From assembly GCA_049323795.1 (NCBI GenBank), contig JBMOOH010000010.1, forward strand, positions 1-35,122: a stretch of 35,122 nt of DNA, in the 5' to 3' direction. Below the pieces are notes generated by a model that saw nothing but the letters and a program-made list of their open reading frames with translations, was not told where the DNA came from and did no database searches. This DNA comes from JAOADN01 sp049323795. Its GTDB lineage: Bacteria > Pseudomonadota > Alphaproteobacteria > Rhodobacterales > Rhodobacteraceae. A program made the translations under genes and the position numbers. Position 1 is the first letter of the stretch. Every line of letters starts with the position of its first letter. Shown piece after piece: positions 1-7,680 of the stretch.

Positions 1-1327
1 CCTTCCCGGCCGCCGCCGTCGCGCGGATCAGTGTCTGTTCCGCCTCGTCCGCCGCCGCCTGCGCCTTCGCGGCCTCGGCCAGGCTCCGGTCCAGCACCGC
101 CCGGTTGTCCGCCGCGAGCCGTTGCGCCGACTGGTGCCGCGCCGCCAGCCGCGCCGTGTCCTCGGTCGCCTCGGTGAATCCCGACTCGCGGGCGTCCAGC
201 GCCTCGGCCGCCGCCTTCGCCGCCGCCTGCGCCTCTGCCAGCCGCTCGTCATGCCCGGCCGACGCGGCCGCGAGCCCCGCCAGTTCCTCGGCAAGCCGCG
301 CGATCGTCTCCTCCGCGTCGCGGTTCAGCGCCTCTTCCCGCCCGATATCCTGCCCGATCTGCCCGATCCGCTCCGTGATCGCCGCGACCGCCCCCCGCGC
401 CCGCGCCTCGCGGTCCGAAAGCCCGTCGCGCTCGACGACCAGCCGCTGCAGCACGGCCCCCGCGACCGCCGCCTCTTCCCGCAAGGGCGGCAACCGCCCC
501 TCGGCCTCCTCCCGGCCCGCGACCGCCCTGCGCGCCGCCGCCTCGGCCAGCCCCGCCGCCCGGATGCGCCCGCGCAGGTCCGTCTCGGCCGCCGCCCGCG
601 CCTCGTCCGCCTCGCGCCAGCGCCGCCAGAGCAGCATCCCCTCGGCCCGCCGCAGGTCCTCCGAGATCTCGCGGTAGCGCGCCGCCTGCCGCGCCTGCCG
701 CGCCAGGCTCGCGATCTGCTGGGCCAGGCCCTCGACCACGTCATCGACCCGAAGCAGGTTCTGCTCGGCCGCCGTCAGCTTCAGCTCCGCCTCGTGCCGC
801 CGCTGGTAGAGGCCCGAAATCCCCGCCGCCTCTTCGAGGATCCGTCGCCGGTTCTTCGGCCGCGCGTTGATCAGCTCCGCGATCTGCCCCTGCCGTACCA
901 GCGCCGGCGAATGCGCGCCCGTGGACGCGTCCGCGAAGAGCATCTGCACGTCCCGCGCCCGCAGTTCCCTGCCGTTTCCGCGATAGGCCGACCCCGCATC
1001 CCGCGTGATCCGCCGCACGATCTCGACCTGATCGGCGTCGTTCAGCCCCGGCGGGGCGAGCCGCTCGCTGTTGTCGATGGTGATCGCCACTTCCGCGAAG
1101 TGCCGCGCCGGCCGGGTCGAGGCGCCGGCGAAGATCACGTCCTCCATCTCGCCGCCGCGCATCGCGCTCGCGCGGTTCTCGCCCATCACCCAGCGCAGCG
1201 CCTCGAGGAGGTTCGACTTCCCGCAGCCGTTCGGCCCGACCACCCCCGTCAGCCCCTCATGGATGACCAGTTCCGTGGGGTCCACGAAGCTCTTGAAACC
1301 GTTGAGGCGCAGGCGGGTCAGGCGCAA
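1..1327 (-). CDS. smc: Chromosome segregation protein SMC (N-terminal part, cut by window edge)
   Basis: SMC is a dimeric ATPase that loads on DNA and compacts and separates sister chromosomes. About 442 residues are visible. The N-terminal ATPase half has the Walker A motif GPNGCGKS at residues 31-38, followed by typical SMC head sequence (LLEALRWVMGEN, then GGEMEDVIFAG) and then a long charged alanine/arginine/glutamate-rich coiled coil from about residue 170 to the window edge. The hinge, second coiled coil and Walker B half lie outside. No ATG or GTG gives a complete N-terminus, so TTG at 1327-1325 is chosen; it yields MRLTRLRLNGFKSF, which matches the family start. A weak GGAG lies about 11 bases upstream. 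The gene is divergent from the GFA-GNAT gene. Family assignment is very secure; the start is likely. Confidence 0.95.
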   Translation of the reverse strand, partial: MRLTRLRLNGFKSFVDPTELVIHEGLTGVVGPNGCGKSNLLEALRWVMGENRASAMRGGEMEDVIFAGASTRPARHFAEVAITIDNSERLAPPGLNDADQVEIVRRITRDAGSAYRGNGRELRARDVQMLFADASTGAHSPALVRQGQIAELINARPKNRRRILEEAAGISGLYQRRHEAELKLTAAEQNLLRVDDVVEGLAQQIASLARQARQAARYREISEDLRRAEGMLLWRRWREADEARAAAETDLRGRIRAAGLAEAAARRAVAGREEAEGRLPPLREEAAVAGAVLQRLVVERDGLSDREARARGAVAAITERIGQIGQDIGREEALNRDAEETIARLAEELAGLAAASAGHDERLAEAQAAAKAAAEALDARESGFTEATEDTARLAARHQSAQRLAADNRAVLDRSLAEAAKAQAAADEAEQTLIRATAAAGK

Positions 1328-1362
1328 GGGGCGGCTCGCTCCGATGATTCCGGTTGGCCGGC

Positions 1363-1392
1363 TATGGTCGGGCGGCCGGCAGCGCGAGTCAA
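1363..1392 (-). promoter_or_regulatory. Candidate smc promoter
   Basis: On the minus strand TTGACT (1392-1387) is separated by 18 bases from ACCATA (1368-1363). Transcription would start about 30 bases before the TTG start of smc. The -35 box is good and the -10 box is weak, so this is only a sequence-pattern guess. Confidence 0.35.
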
Positions 1393-1498
1393 TCGCGGAC
1401 CCCATCATGTGGGAACCGGCCTCGCGTTATCCCCAACATATTGGCGGTTCTTGACGCATGCGCCCGCCCGCGCCCCAATGCGCGAAAGGAGGACCGCG

Positions 1499-2350
1499 AT
1501 GGAAAACGGATCGGGCCGCTGCCTCTGCGGGGCCGTGCGCTACAGCTTCGACGGCCCGCCGCTCTGGCAGAACCACTGCCACTGCGAAAGCTGCCGCCGC
1601 GCCACCGCCTCGGGGTTCACGAGCTTCTTCTCGCTGCCCAAGACATCGGTGCGCTGGACCGGCGCGGCAAAGACCTATCGGTCGAGCCCCGGCGTCCTCC
1701 GCCGCTTCTGCGACACCTGCGGCACGCAGCTGTCCTACGAAACCGATGCGCGGCCCGGCGACATCGACCTCTACGCCGGCACGCTCGACGACCCGTCCCG
1801 CTTCCGGCCGACCGACCACGAACACTGGGACGAACACGTCCCCTGGATCGTCCCCGGCGATGGCCTCCCCCGGCTCTCCGCCCCGCGCGCCATGCGCCCC
1901 GGCGAAGACTTCGGCCCCGTTCTTGCCCTGATCCGGAGCGCCTTTGCCGACATGGACGGCCGCATCGACCCGCCCTCCTCGATGCATCGCCTGACCGAAG
2001 CCGACCTTGCGCGCGCCGCAACCACGGGCGAGGTCTGGGTGATCGAGGAAGACGGCCGCCCGATTGCCACGGCGACACTCGATTTCAGCCAGAACAGGAT
2101 CTATCTGGGCAAGCTCGCCGTCCGCGGCGACTGGCGGCGCAAGGGGCTCGCCCGCGCGCTCGTCCGCCGTGCCCGGCGCCGGGCGAAAGACCTAGGCCTG
2201 CCTGCGGTGGAACTCCGGACACGCATCGAACTGACCGAAAACCACCGCGCCTTCGAGGCGATGGGCTTCGTCCGGGCGGGCGAAAGCGCCCATCCCGGCT
2301 ACGACCGCGCCACCTCGGTCCTCTACCGCCTCGCCGCCGGCACCCCTTGA
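1499..2350 (+). CDS. GFA (CENP-V/GFA zinc) domain fused to GNAT acetyltransferase
   Basis: This 283-residue protein has two domains in one uninterrupted frame. Residues 1-125 are a GFA domain, the fold of glutathione-dependent formaldehyde-activating enzyme: the zinc-ligand cysteines are visible as C8/C10 (CLCGAV), C27/C29/C32 (CHCESC) and C71/C74 (CDTCG). Residues 135-280 are a GNAT N-acetyltransferase: the acetyl-CoA loop RGDWRRKGLA is at 199-208 and the motif B segment NHRAFEAMGF at 228-237. The start is ATG 1499, preceded by AAAGGAGGA at 1485-1493; the open frame runs upstream only because of high GC. GFA-family members act on small-molecule thiol adducts or are uncharacterised, and GNATs acetylate amines. 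The substrate of either half is unknown. A second GFA gene lies 1.7 kb away. Confidence 0.88.
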   Translation: MENGSGRCLCGAVRYSFDGPPLWQNHCHCESCRRATASGFTSFFSLPKTSVRWTGAAKTYRSSPGVLRRFCDTCGTQLSYETDARPGDIDLYAGTLDDPSRFRPTDHEHWDEHVPWIVPGDGLPRLSAPRAMRPGEDFGPVLALIRSAFADMDGRIDPPSSMHRLTEADLARAATTGEVWVIEEDGRPIATATLDFSQNRIYLGKLAVRGDWRRKGLARALVRRARRRAKDLGLPAVELRTRIELTENHRAFEAMGFVRAGESAHPGYDRATSVLYRLAAGTP

Positions 2351-2401
2351 CGCCACCGCCCGCCACGACAGGTTGAGCGCAGGCGCGAAAGGATCACGGG
2401 C

Positions 2402-2953
2402 ATGGGCGAACACCACCTTCTGGGCATCTGCGGCGCGCTTCGGAAAGGCTCGACCAACCGCCTCCTTCTCGCCGATGCCGTCCGCATGTTCGACCCGGCC
2501 GTCTATGTCGAAGGCTCGATCCGCCTCCCCCTCTTCGACGAGGATGTCGAAACCGGCCCCGGCATCCCCGAGGCGGTGACGACCCTCCACGCCCAGATCG
2601 GCGCCGCCGACGCGGTGGTGATCGCCACGCCCGAATACAACAAGTCGATTCCCGGCGGTCTCAAGAACGCGCTCGACTGGGTCAGCCGCGTCAGGGGCGC
2701 GGTCTGGCGCGACAAGCCCGTCGCCATCATCTCCGCCGCCGACGGCCGCGCCGGCGGCGACCGCGCGCAATTCGCCCTTCGCCTCGCGATGGTGCCCTTC
2801 CGGGCGCGCGTCCTGCCGGGCCCCGAGGTCATGGTCGCCAGCTCGCGCGAGGCGTTCGACGACCACGGCCGGATGAAGGACGCCCGCTACGACAAGGCGC
2901 TCGCCGAACTCATGGGCCTTCTCCATGACGAGGTCCGCCGTTCGGAACCCTGA
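2402..2953 (+). CDS. NAD(P)H-dependent FMN reductase family protein
   Basis: A 183-residue flavodoxin-like protein of the NADPH-dependent FMN reductase family (the group containing chromate reductase YieF/ChrR). These enzymes use NAD(P)H to reduce flavin, quinones or other electrophiles in the cytoplasm. Visible signatures are the phosphate-binding loop around GSTNR (residues 16-20) and PEYNKSIPGGLKNALDW at 77-93, the most conserved segment of the family. The start ATG has AAAGGA at 2388-2393, eight bases upstream. It follows the GFA-GNAT gene by 51 bases on the same strand and probably shares its transcript. Both are plausible small-molecule detoxification enzymes, but a joint pathway is inference. 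The exact substrate cannot be told. Confidence 0.9.
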   Translation: MGEHHLLGICGALRKGSTNRLLLADAVRMFDPAVYVEGSIRLPLFDEDVETGPGIPEAVTTLHAQIGAADAVVIATPEYNKSIPGGLKNALDWVSRVRGAVWRDKPVAIISAADGRAGGDRAQFALRLAMVPFRARVLPGPEVMVASSREAFDDHGRMKDARYDKALAELMGLLHDEVRRSEP

Positions 2954-2965
2954 CGCCCCGCCATT

Positions 2966-2987
2966 CCCTCCCCCGGCGGGGGGAGGG
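2966..2987. terminator. Perfect GC hairpin between convergent genes
   Basis: CCCTCCCCC (2966-2974) and GGGGGAGGG (2979-2987) form a perfect 9-bp stem with a GGCG loop. It sits between the stop of the FMN reductase gene and the stop of the convergent FAD oxidoreductase gene, so it could stop transcription from both sides. There is no T-run on either side. It also resembles the short GC palindromes dispersed in many alphaproteobacterial intergenic regions, so it may be a repetitive element rather than a dedicated terminator. Confidence 0.5.
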
Positions 2988-3001
2988 TCAGGGCGGGGGC
3001 C

Positions 3002-4045
3002 TCACCGCGCCTTCCGCAGCGCATCCTCGACCCGGAACCCCGCCGGGATTGCATCGCGCCAGTCGAGGATCAGATCCGCCATCACCTCCGCCACCTTCGG
3101 CGCGATCCCGAACCCGATCTTGAATCCCCCGTTCGCCACGAAATGCCCCGGCCGCCCCGGCCAGGCGCCGAGCACGGGCCCCCGCGTCACCGCCTTCGGC
3201 CGCACGCCCGCCCAGCGCTCGACAACCTCTGCCCGGGCCAGCGCAGGCACCAGGCCGCGCACCCGCCCGATCAGGTCATCAAGGGCGGGATCCGTCTCTG
3301 TTCCGGCCGAATACACATTCTCCGACGTGGATCCGACCGCCACCGTCCCGTCCCCGTGGGGCACGACGTGAAGCGCGTCCACGAAAAGCTGCGGGCTGTT
3401 CCGCGCCTCGAACCGCAACACCGCCGCCTGCCCCTTCACGCCGGTCCCGACCGTCACCCCGAAGGCCGACGACAGATCTGCAAGCCCCTGCGGGCCCGTC
3501 GCCCAGAGGACGCCCCCCTGTGCCGCGCCCTCCCGCAGGATCTCTCCGCCCGCCGACACGACCGCGCGCGCCAGCGCCGCCAGTGCAGGCCGCGGCGCGA
3601 TCCGGGCCGACAGCGTGTCGTGCACGACAAGCCCGGTGGGACTGGGCACGCTCCACCCGCCTTCGGGTGCCGGAACCACGCGCCATTCGGCCTGACCCTG
3701 CCACAGGCGGCCGGCCGCCCCCGCACGTTCGCGGGCCCTGTCCACCGCCGGCCGGTCGGGCAGGGGCTGGAGCCGTCCGGTCCGCGCGAAGCCGGTCGAA
3801 ACGCCTGCCGCATCTTCGAGCGCGCCCCACCAGTCCGCCGCCATGAACAGGCTTTCCAGTTGGAACTGCTTCTTCTGGTTCCAGTTCTCCGGCACATGCG
3901 GGCAAAGCGCGCCGACGACACCGCCGCTCGCGCCCGCGCCGACCCCGTGCGGGTCGATCACGCGGACCTTCGCCCCGCGCCGGGCCATGGCCCAGGCGCA
4001 GGAGAGGCCGAAGACGCCCGCGCCCATGATCGTCGCGTCTGTCAT
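3002..4045 (-). CDS. FAD-dependent oxidoreductase, DAO family; likely MnmC C-domain-like
   Basis: A 347-residue D-amino-acid-oxidase-type flavoprotein. The N-terminal Rossmann fold is clear (GAGVFGLSCAWAMARRG, residues 8-24, then the VIDP acidic strand end). The C-terminal part contains GVRPKAVTRGPVLG and NGGFKIGFGIAP, the FAD-binding end typical of the family. In E. coli the bifunctional MnmC joins a DAO-type FAD domain, which removes the carboxymethyl group from cmnm5U34 of tRNA, to a methyltransferase domain. Here the methyltransferase (mnmD) is a separate divergent gene 0.5 kb away, so this protein is a good candidate for the FAD half, although glycine or D-amino-acid oxidation remains possible. 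It lies 42 bases downstream of the GFA gene on the same strand. Confidence 0.85.
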   Translation of the reverse strand: MTDATIMGAGVFGLSCAWAMARRGAKVRVIDPHGVGAGASGGVVGALCPHVPENWNQKKQFQLESLFMAADWWGALEDAAGVSTGFARTGRLQPLPDRPAVDRARERAGAAGRLWQGQAEWRVVPAPEGGWSVPSPTGLVVHDTLSARIAPRPALAALARAVVSAGGEILREGAAQGGVLWATGPQGLADLSSAFGVTVGTGVKGQAAVLRFEARNSPQLFVDALHVVPHGDGTVAVGSTSENVYSAGTETDPALDDLIGRVRGLVPALARAEVVERWAGVRPKAVTRGPVLGAWPGRPGHFVANGGFKIGFGIAPKVAEVMADLILDWRDAIPAGFRVEDALRKAR

Positions 4046-4087
4046 GCGGGCTGCCTTACGGCAAAGCCGACCTCCGGGCCAGCGGCC

Positions 4088-4480
4088 TCAGAGAATCGAC
4101 TCTCTCGGGTGCCGCCACCACTTCGGCCGGTCCGCCGCATGAGAATGCGCGACCGGCCTCAGATCAACCATGTTCGGGCGGTCGAATGCGCCCGACACCA
4201 GCCCCACGGTCGGCCCGTCATCGATCGCGCCCAGCGTCGAGCCGCAGACCGGGCAGAAGGCGCGCGAGGAGATGCCGGACGACCGCCAGACCGAGGGCGC
4301 CCCGCCCGGGCCGGTCCACCGGATCCGGTCCTTGGCGACCGAAACCCAGACGACGGACGGCGCGCCGGAATGGCGCTGGCACATGTGGCACGAGCAGCTG
4401 TGCGGCCATTCGAGCGGTCCCTGGGCCACGAAGCGGACGTTCCCGCAGAGGCATCCCCCCGTGAAGCCCTTTGCCGCCAT
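4088..4480 (-). CDS. GFA family zinc protein (single domain)
   Basis: A 130-residue protein with the complete GFA/CENP-V cysteine pattern: C10 and C12 (GGCLCG), C29/C31/C34 (CSCHMC) and C76/C79 (CPVCGS). The founding member is S-(hydroxymethyl)glutathione synthase, but most short homologues have no proven reaction. The start ATG at 4480 is preceded by GGAGGATCGGA, a strong ribosome binding site. It is divergent from mnmD with 49 bases between the starts and is the first gene of a likely two-gene unit with the FAD oxidoreductase. It is only distantly similar to the GFA half of the fusion protein at 1499-2350. Confidence 0.9.
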   Translation of the reverse strand: MAAKGFTGGCLCGNVRFVAQGPLEWPHSCSCHMCQRHSGAPSVVWVSVAKDRIRWTGPGGAPSVWRSSGISSRAFCPVCGSTLGAIDDGPTVGLVSGAFDRPNMVDLRPVAHSHAADRPKWWRHPRESIL

Positions 4481-4529
4481 TCCGATCCTCCGCCACCTCG
4501 GCTAATGAGGCCAAGATGGGAGGCGGACC

Positions 4530-5216
4530 GTGACCGGACAAGATCGAAGCGAACAGGTCGCCTTCACCGCCGAAGGCGTCCCCGTCTCGACCCTCTATGA
4601 CGACCCCTATTTCAGCCTCGCGGGCGGCCTCGCGGAGACCCGGCACGTCTTCCTTTCGGGAAACGGCCTTCCCGACCGGCTCCGCGACGGGTTCCATGTC
4701 GCGGAGCTCGGTTTCGGCACCGGCCTGAACCTGACCGCCCTCGCGCTCGCGTGGTCCGCCACCGGGCGCCCGGGCATGCTTCGCTACACGTCCTTCGAAG
4801 CCTTTCCGATGGATGCCCGGGCCATGTCCCGGGCGCATGCGTCATTCCCGGAAACAGAGTCTATTTCAGCCGAACTCGTGCATATCTGGGCGACCGGCCA
4901 GCGCCGCTTCATGCTCGGCAACATCGGCGTTACTGTGATCACGGGCGACGCACGCCAGACGCTTCCCGCCTGGGCCGGGCAGGCCGACGCCTGGTTCCTC
5001 GACGGCTTCTCGCCCGCCAAGAACCCCGAACTCTGGGGACCCGACCTGATGGCCGAGGTCGCGCGCCACACCGCGTCCGGCGGCACCTTCGCCACCTACA
5101 CCGCCGCGGGTTTCGTCCGCCGTGGATTGCAGGCGGCGGGGTTTCAGGTAGACCGCCTGCCGGGATACGGGACCAAGCGCCACATGTCCCGCGGCATCCT
5201 CAACCCCGGCCCCTGA
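4530..5216 (+). CDS. mnmD: tRNA (5-methylaminomethyl-2-thiouridine)(34)-methyltransferase MnmD
   Basis: MnmD uses S-adenosylmethionine to methylate nm5(s2)U at the wobble position of tRNAs, the last step of mnm5s2U34 synthesis. The 228-residue protein has the SAM-binding motif ELGFGTGLN at residues 59-67 and the diagnostic WFLDGFSPAKNPELW segment at about 155-170. It corresponds to the N-terminal half of E. coli MnmC and lacks the FAD half. The start is GTG 4530 with GGGAGG at 4518-4523. Its divergent neighbour beyond the GFA gene is a DAO-type flavoprotein that could supply the missing half. Confidence 0.93.
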   Translation: MTGQDRSEQVAFTAEGVPVSTLYDDPYFSLAGGLAETRHVFLSGNGLPDRLRDGFHVAELGFGTGLNLTALALAWSATGRPGMLRYTSFEAFPMDARAMSRAHASFPETESISAELVHIWATGQRRFMLGNIGVTVITGDARQTLPAWAGQADAWFLDGFSPAKNPELWGPDLMAEVARHTASGGTFATYTAAGFVRRGLQAAGFQVDRLPGYGTKRHMSRGILNPGP

Positions 5217-5614
5217 TGTTCACCGACCGGATGTGCACCGGATGTGCAAGGGCATCGCGCGCGCATCATCCTCGCGGTGGCGCCGTTCGCCGTAGAGAAC
5301 GCGGTTTCCCGACATCTCGCCTCCACCGGTTTCGTGATCCTCCGCGCCCTTCGCGCCGCCCGGGCAGCCGATGGCGGGTGCCGGCGGCACGACGGGGCGG
5401 AGCGGGATGGACCTCGGCTGTGGCCGCCGTGCTTCCTCCCGAGGCAGACCGCCGGCACGTGTGACCTCGGCGGATTGTGGCCTGCCGGACCGCTGCGTCC
5501 GGAAACGACGAAACCCGTTGACCGTCCACAGCGTTGGAAAGGACGCGCAGCTTTGCCCGCTCGGTCACGGGCGGGTCAGGGGGGGGCGGGGACATGAAAG
5601 GGAGGGAATCCGGA
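5217..5614. other. 398-base stretch without a supported gene
   Basis: Between mnmD and the phosphoribosyltransferase gene I find no convincing coding region. The open frame 5244-5597 has no ribosome binding site, no recognisable domain and an arginine/alanine composition typical of high-GC chance frames. The stretch begins with an 11-base tandem duplication (5226-5247) and contains TTGACC at 5518-5523 without a good -10 partner. A degraded gene or an unrecognised RNA is possible but unsupported. Confidence 0.5.
5226..5247. repeat. Two tandem copies of an 11-base unit
   Basis: ACCGGATGTGC occurs twice in direct succession (5226-5236 and 5237-5247), ten bases after the mnmD stop codon. No function is evident; slipped-strand duplication is the simplest explanation. 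Confidence 0.8.
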
Positions 5615-6319
5615 ATGGGGCACAAGCGGTCTGCCGTCCTGGCCTCCGGAAGCGCAAGCGATTTCGGCCGGCCCGCCTTCGCCGACCGTCACGACGCGGG
5701 ACGGGCGCTCGCGGCGGCGCTCGCGGCGGCGCAGCTTCCACCCGACACACTCGTACTGGCCCTGCCGCGGGGCGGAGTGCCGGTGGCGCTCGGCATCGCG
5801 CGGCACCTCGGCCTTGCCCTCGATCTCTGCCTCGTACGGAAGATCGGCCTGCGCGACAACCCCGAGATTGCGGTGGGCGCCGTGGCGGGCCCCGACGGTC
5901 AGACGGTGGAAGTGAACCGCCAGGTAGCGGAGCGGGCCGGCCTTTCGGAGGCCGGGGTGCGCGCTCTGGCGGGGCCTGTCCGGGCCGAGTTGCGCCGGCG
6001 GCGGGCGCTGTTCACCGGCGGGCATCCGTCCGTCCCGGTCCGGGGCCGAACGGTGCTTCTGGTGGACGACGGCGTGGCCACGGGCGCGACTATGCGCGCC
6101 GCCATCCATGCGGTCCGGGCCGAAGGCGCGGCGCGGGTCATCGTGGCGGTCCCGGTCGGCGCACCCGAGGCGGTCGCGTCGCTGACGTCCGAGGCCGACG
6201 AGGTTCACTGCCTCCTCGTGCCCCCGGATTTCACCTCGGTCGGAGAACACTACCGCGATTTCACGCAGGTGCCCGACAGCGCGGTCAGCGAGATGCTCGG
6301 CGGGCGCACGGCGGCCTGA
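5615..6319 (+). CDS. Stand-alone phosphoribosyltransferase-family protein (COG1926-like)
   Basis: A 234-residue type I phosphoribosyltransferase-fold protein. The PRPP-binding motif is VLLVDDGVATGAT at residues 147-159, and PRGGVPVALGIA at 51-62 is the other conserved loop. Proteins of this group are annotated as predicted phosphoribosyltransferases; the acceptor base is unknown, and some may regulate rather than catalyse. The start is ATG 5615, with GGAGGG at 5601-5606; an in-frame ATG at 5594 and a TTG at 5534 are alternatives with poorer sites. It is convergent with acpS and is not part of an obvious operon. Confidence 0.85.
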   Translation: MGHKRSAVLASGSASDFGRPAFADRHDAGRALAAALAAAQLPPDTLVLALPRGGVPVALGIARHLGLALDLCLVRKIGLRDNPEIAVGAVAGPDGQTVEVNRQVAERAGLSEAGVRALAGPVRAELRRRRALFTGGHPSVPVRGRTVLLVDDGVATGATMRAAIHAVRAEGAARVIVAVPVGAPEAVASLTSEADEVHCLLVPPDFTSVGEHYRDFTQVPDSAVSEMLGGRTAA

Positions 6320-6390
6320 CCTGGGTCTTCCGGGCGGCGAGCCAGCAGGCCGGGAGGATCCCGGGCCCGGACAGGGGCCATGGTTCAGAC

Positions 6391-6412
6391 CCTGATCAGG
6401 CCCTGATTCAGG
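6391..6412. terminator. Paired small palindromes between convergent genes
   Basis: CCTGATCAGG (6391-6400) and CCTGATTCAGG (6402-6412) are two near-identical palindromes in tandem, the second overlapping the acpS stop codon. They lie between the convergent phosphoribosyltransferase and acpS genes. Termination is a guess from position; there is no T-run. Confidence 0.3.
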
Positions 6413-6842
6413 TCCGGAATACCGGTGGCGGAGAGCTTTCGTCCCCCGCGGGACGCGCCTCGATCACGACAAGGGCCTGTGCCCAGGGATGGTCGTCGGT
6501 GAGGCTGACATGGACAATCGCCTCGTGGCCGGGGGGCGTCATCTCGGCGAGGCGCCGGGCGGCCCAGCCGGTCAGCTTCATCACCGGCTGTCCCGTCCCG
6601 AGGTTCGCGACGCCCATGTCCTTCCATGCGATTCCCATCCGCAGACCGGTGCCCAGCGCCTTCGAGCAGGCCTCCTTCGCGGCCCAGCGCTTGGCATAGG
6701 TGCCGGCGACATCCTTCCGCCGGCCGGCCTTGTGCCGCTCGGTCTCGGTGAAGACCCGGTTCAGGAAGCGCTCGCCGAAACGGTCGATCGTCCTTGCGAT
6801 CCGCTCGATGCTGGCGAGGTCGGTGCCGATGCCGAGGATCAC
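6408..6842 (-). CDS. acpS: Holo-[acyl-carrier-protein] synthase
   Basis: AcpS transfers 4'-phosphopantetheine from CoA to a serine of acyl carrier protein, activating it for fatty acid synthesis. The protein has the family's two magnesium-binding motifs: GIGTDL with D8 and KRWAAKEACSKAL with E57. At 144 residues it is slightly longer than most AcpS proteins, the extra being a proline-rich tail after about residue 130. It is the last gene of the folK-to-acpS run, 11 bases after pdxJ. In many Rhodobacterales lepB, rnc and era follow acpS; here a convergent phosphoribosyltransferase gene follows instead. Confidence 0.96.
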   Translation of the reverse strand: MILGIGTDLASIERIARTIDRFGERFLNRVFTETERHKAGRRKDVAGTYAKRWAAKEACSKALGTGLRMGIAWKDMGVANLGTGQPVMKLTGWAARRLAEMTPPGHEAIVHVSLTDDHPWAQALVVIEARPAGDESSPPPVFRT

Positions 6843-6853
6843 GACCGCGTTCC

Positions 6854-7639
6854 TCAGGCCCGCGCCCCTGACGCAGGCGCGGCCTCGTCCCGCGCCTCGT
6901 CCATCAGCCGCCGCATCTCGCCGATCGCCGGCCCGAGCCCGCGAAAGATCGCCTCGCCGATCAGGAAGTGGCCGATGTTCAGTTCCATGACCTCGGGGAA
7001 GGCCGCGACGGGCTTCACGCTGTCGTAGGTCAGCCCGTGGCCCGCATGGACCTCGAGCCCGAGCGAGTGCGCGAAGGACGCCATGGCGCGAAGCCGCTCA
7101 AGCTCGGCATCGCGCGCAGCCGGGTCGCCCTCGGCATGGTGGTCGCAATAGGCGCCCGTATGCAGTTCCACGACGGCGGCGCCGATCCGGGCCGCCGCCT
7201 CGATCTGGCGGGGGTCGGCGGCGATGAAGATCGACACCCGGCAGCCGGCGTCCCGCAGCGGGGCGATGAAATGTGCCAGCCGGTTCTCTTCTCGCGCCAC
7301 TTCCAGCCCGCCTTCGGTCGTCCGCTCCTCGCGCCGCTCGGGCACGATGCAGACCGCGTGCGGCCTGTGGCGCAGCGCGATCTTCTGCATCTCGTCCGTC
7401 GCGGCCATCTCGAAGTTGAGCGGCAGCGACAGTTCCGCCGCGAGCCGCTCGATGTCGCGGTCCGATATATGGCGCCGGTCCTCGCGCAGGTGCGCGGTGA
7501 TCCCGTCCGCGCCCGACTGCTCGGCGAGCTTCGCGGCGCGGACCGGATCGGGATAGGCGGAGCCCCTGGCGTTCCGAACCGTCGCCACATGGTCGATGTT
7601 GAGGCCGAGTCTCAGGCGGCCGAGGGGCGGGATGGGCAT
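6854..7639 (-). CDS. pdxJ: Pyridoxine 5'-phosphate synthase
   Basis: PdxJ condenses 1-deoxy-D-xylulose 5-phosphate with 3-amino-2-oxopropyl phosphate to give pyridoxine 5'-phosphate in the DXP-dependent vitamin B6 pathway. The 261-residue TIM-barrel protein shows LGLNIDHVATVRNARG near the start, ITAHLREDRRHI around residues 45-56, VELHTGAY and HAGHGLTYD, and ends with the phosphate-loop region ELNIGHFLIGEAIF. ATG 7639 is chosen because MPIPPLGRLRLGLNIDHVATV aligns with the family; an AAGGA lies about 10 bases upstream. The longer open frame upstream is a shadow of the DUF2062 gene. Confidence 0.97.
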   Translation of the reverse strand: MPIPPLGRLRLGLNIDHVATVRNARGSAYPDPVRAAKLAEQSGADGITAHLREDRRHISDRDIERLAAELSLPLNFEMAATDEMQKIALRHRPHAVCIVPERREERTTEGGLEVAREENRLAHFIAPLRDAGCRVSIFIAADPRQIEAAARIGAAVVELHTGAYCDHHAEGDPAARDAELERLRAMASFAHSLGLEVHAGHGLTYDSVKPVAAFPEVMELNIGHFLIGEAIFRGLGPAIGEMRRLMDEARDEAAPASGARA

Positions 7640-7680
7640 GGTCGCAGTTCCTTCAGTCTCTGCGCGGACCCTAGCCGCGT

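Noticed and set aside
122..1498. Upstream part of the 742-codon frame ending with the GFA-GNAT gene
   Set aside because: It is antisense to smc; the true start at 1499 has a strong ribosome site and begins the GFA domain.
5244..5597. 117-codon frame between mnmD and the phosphoribosyltransferase gene
   Set aside because: No domain, no ribosome binding site, and chance-like composition; kept only as a note on the gap.
5615..5617. Possible use of earlier starts (5534 or 5594) for the phosphoribosyltransferase
   Set aside because: The extra residues are glycine/serine/arginine-rich, and the ribosome site GGAGGG fits only the ATG at 5615.
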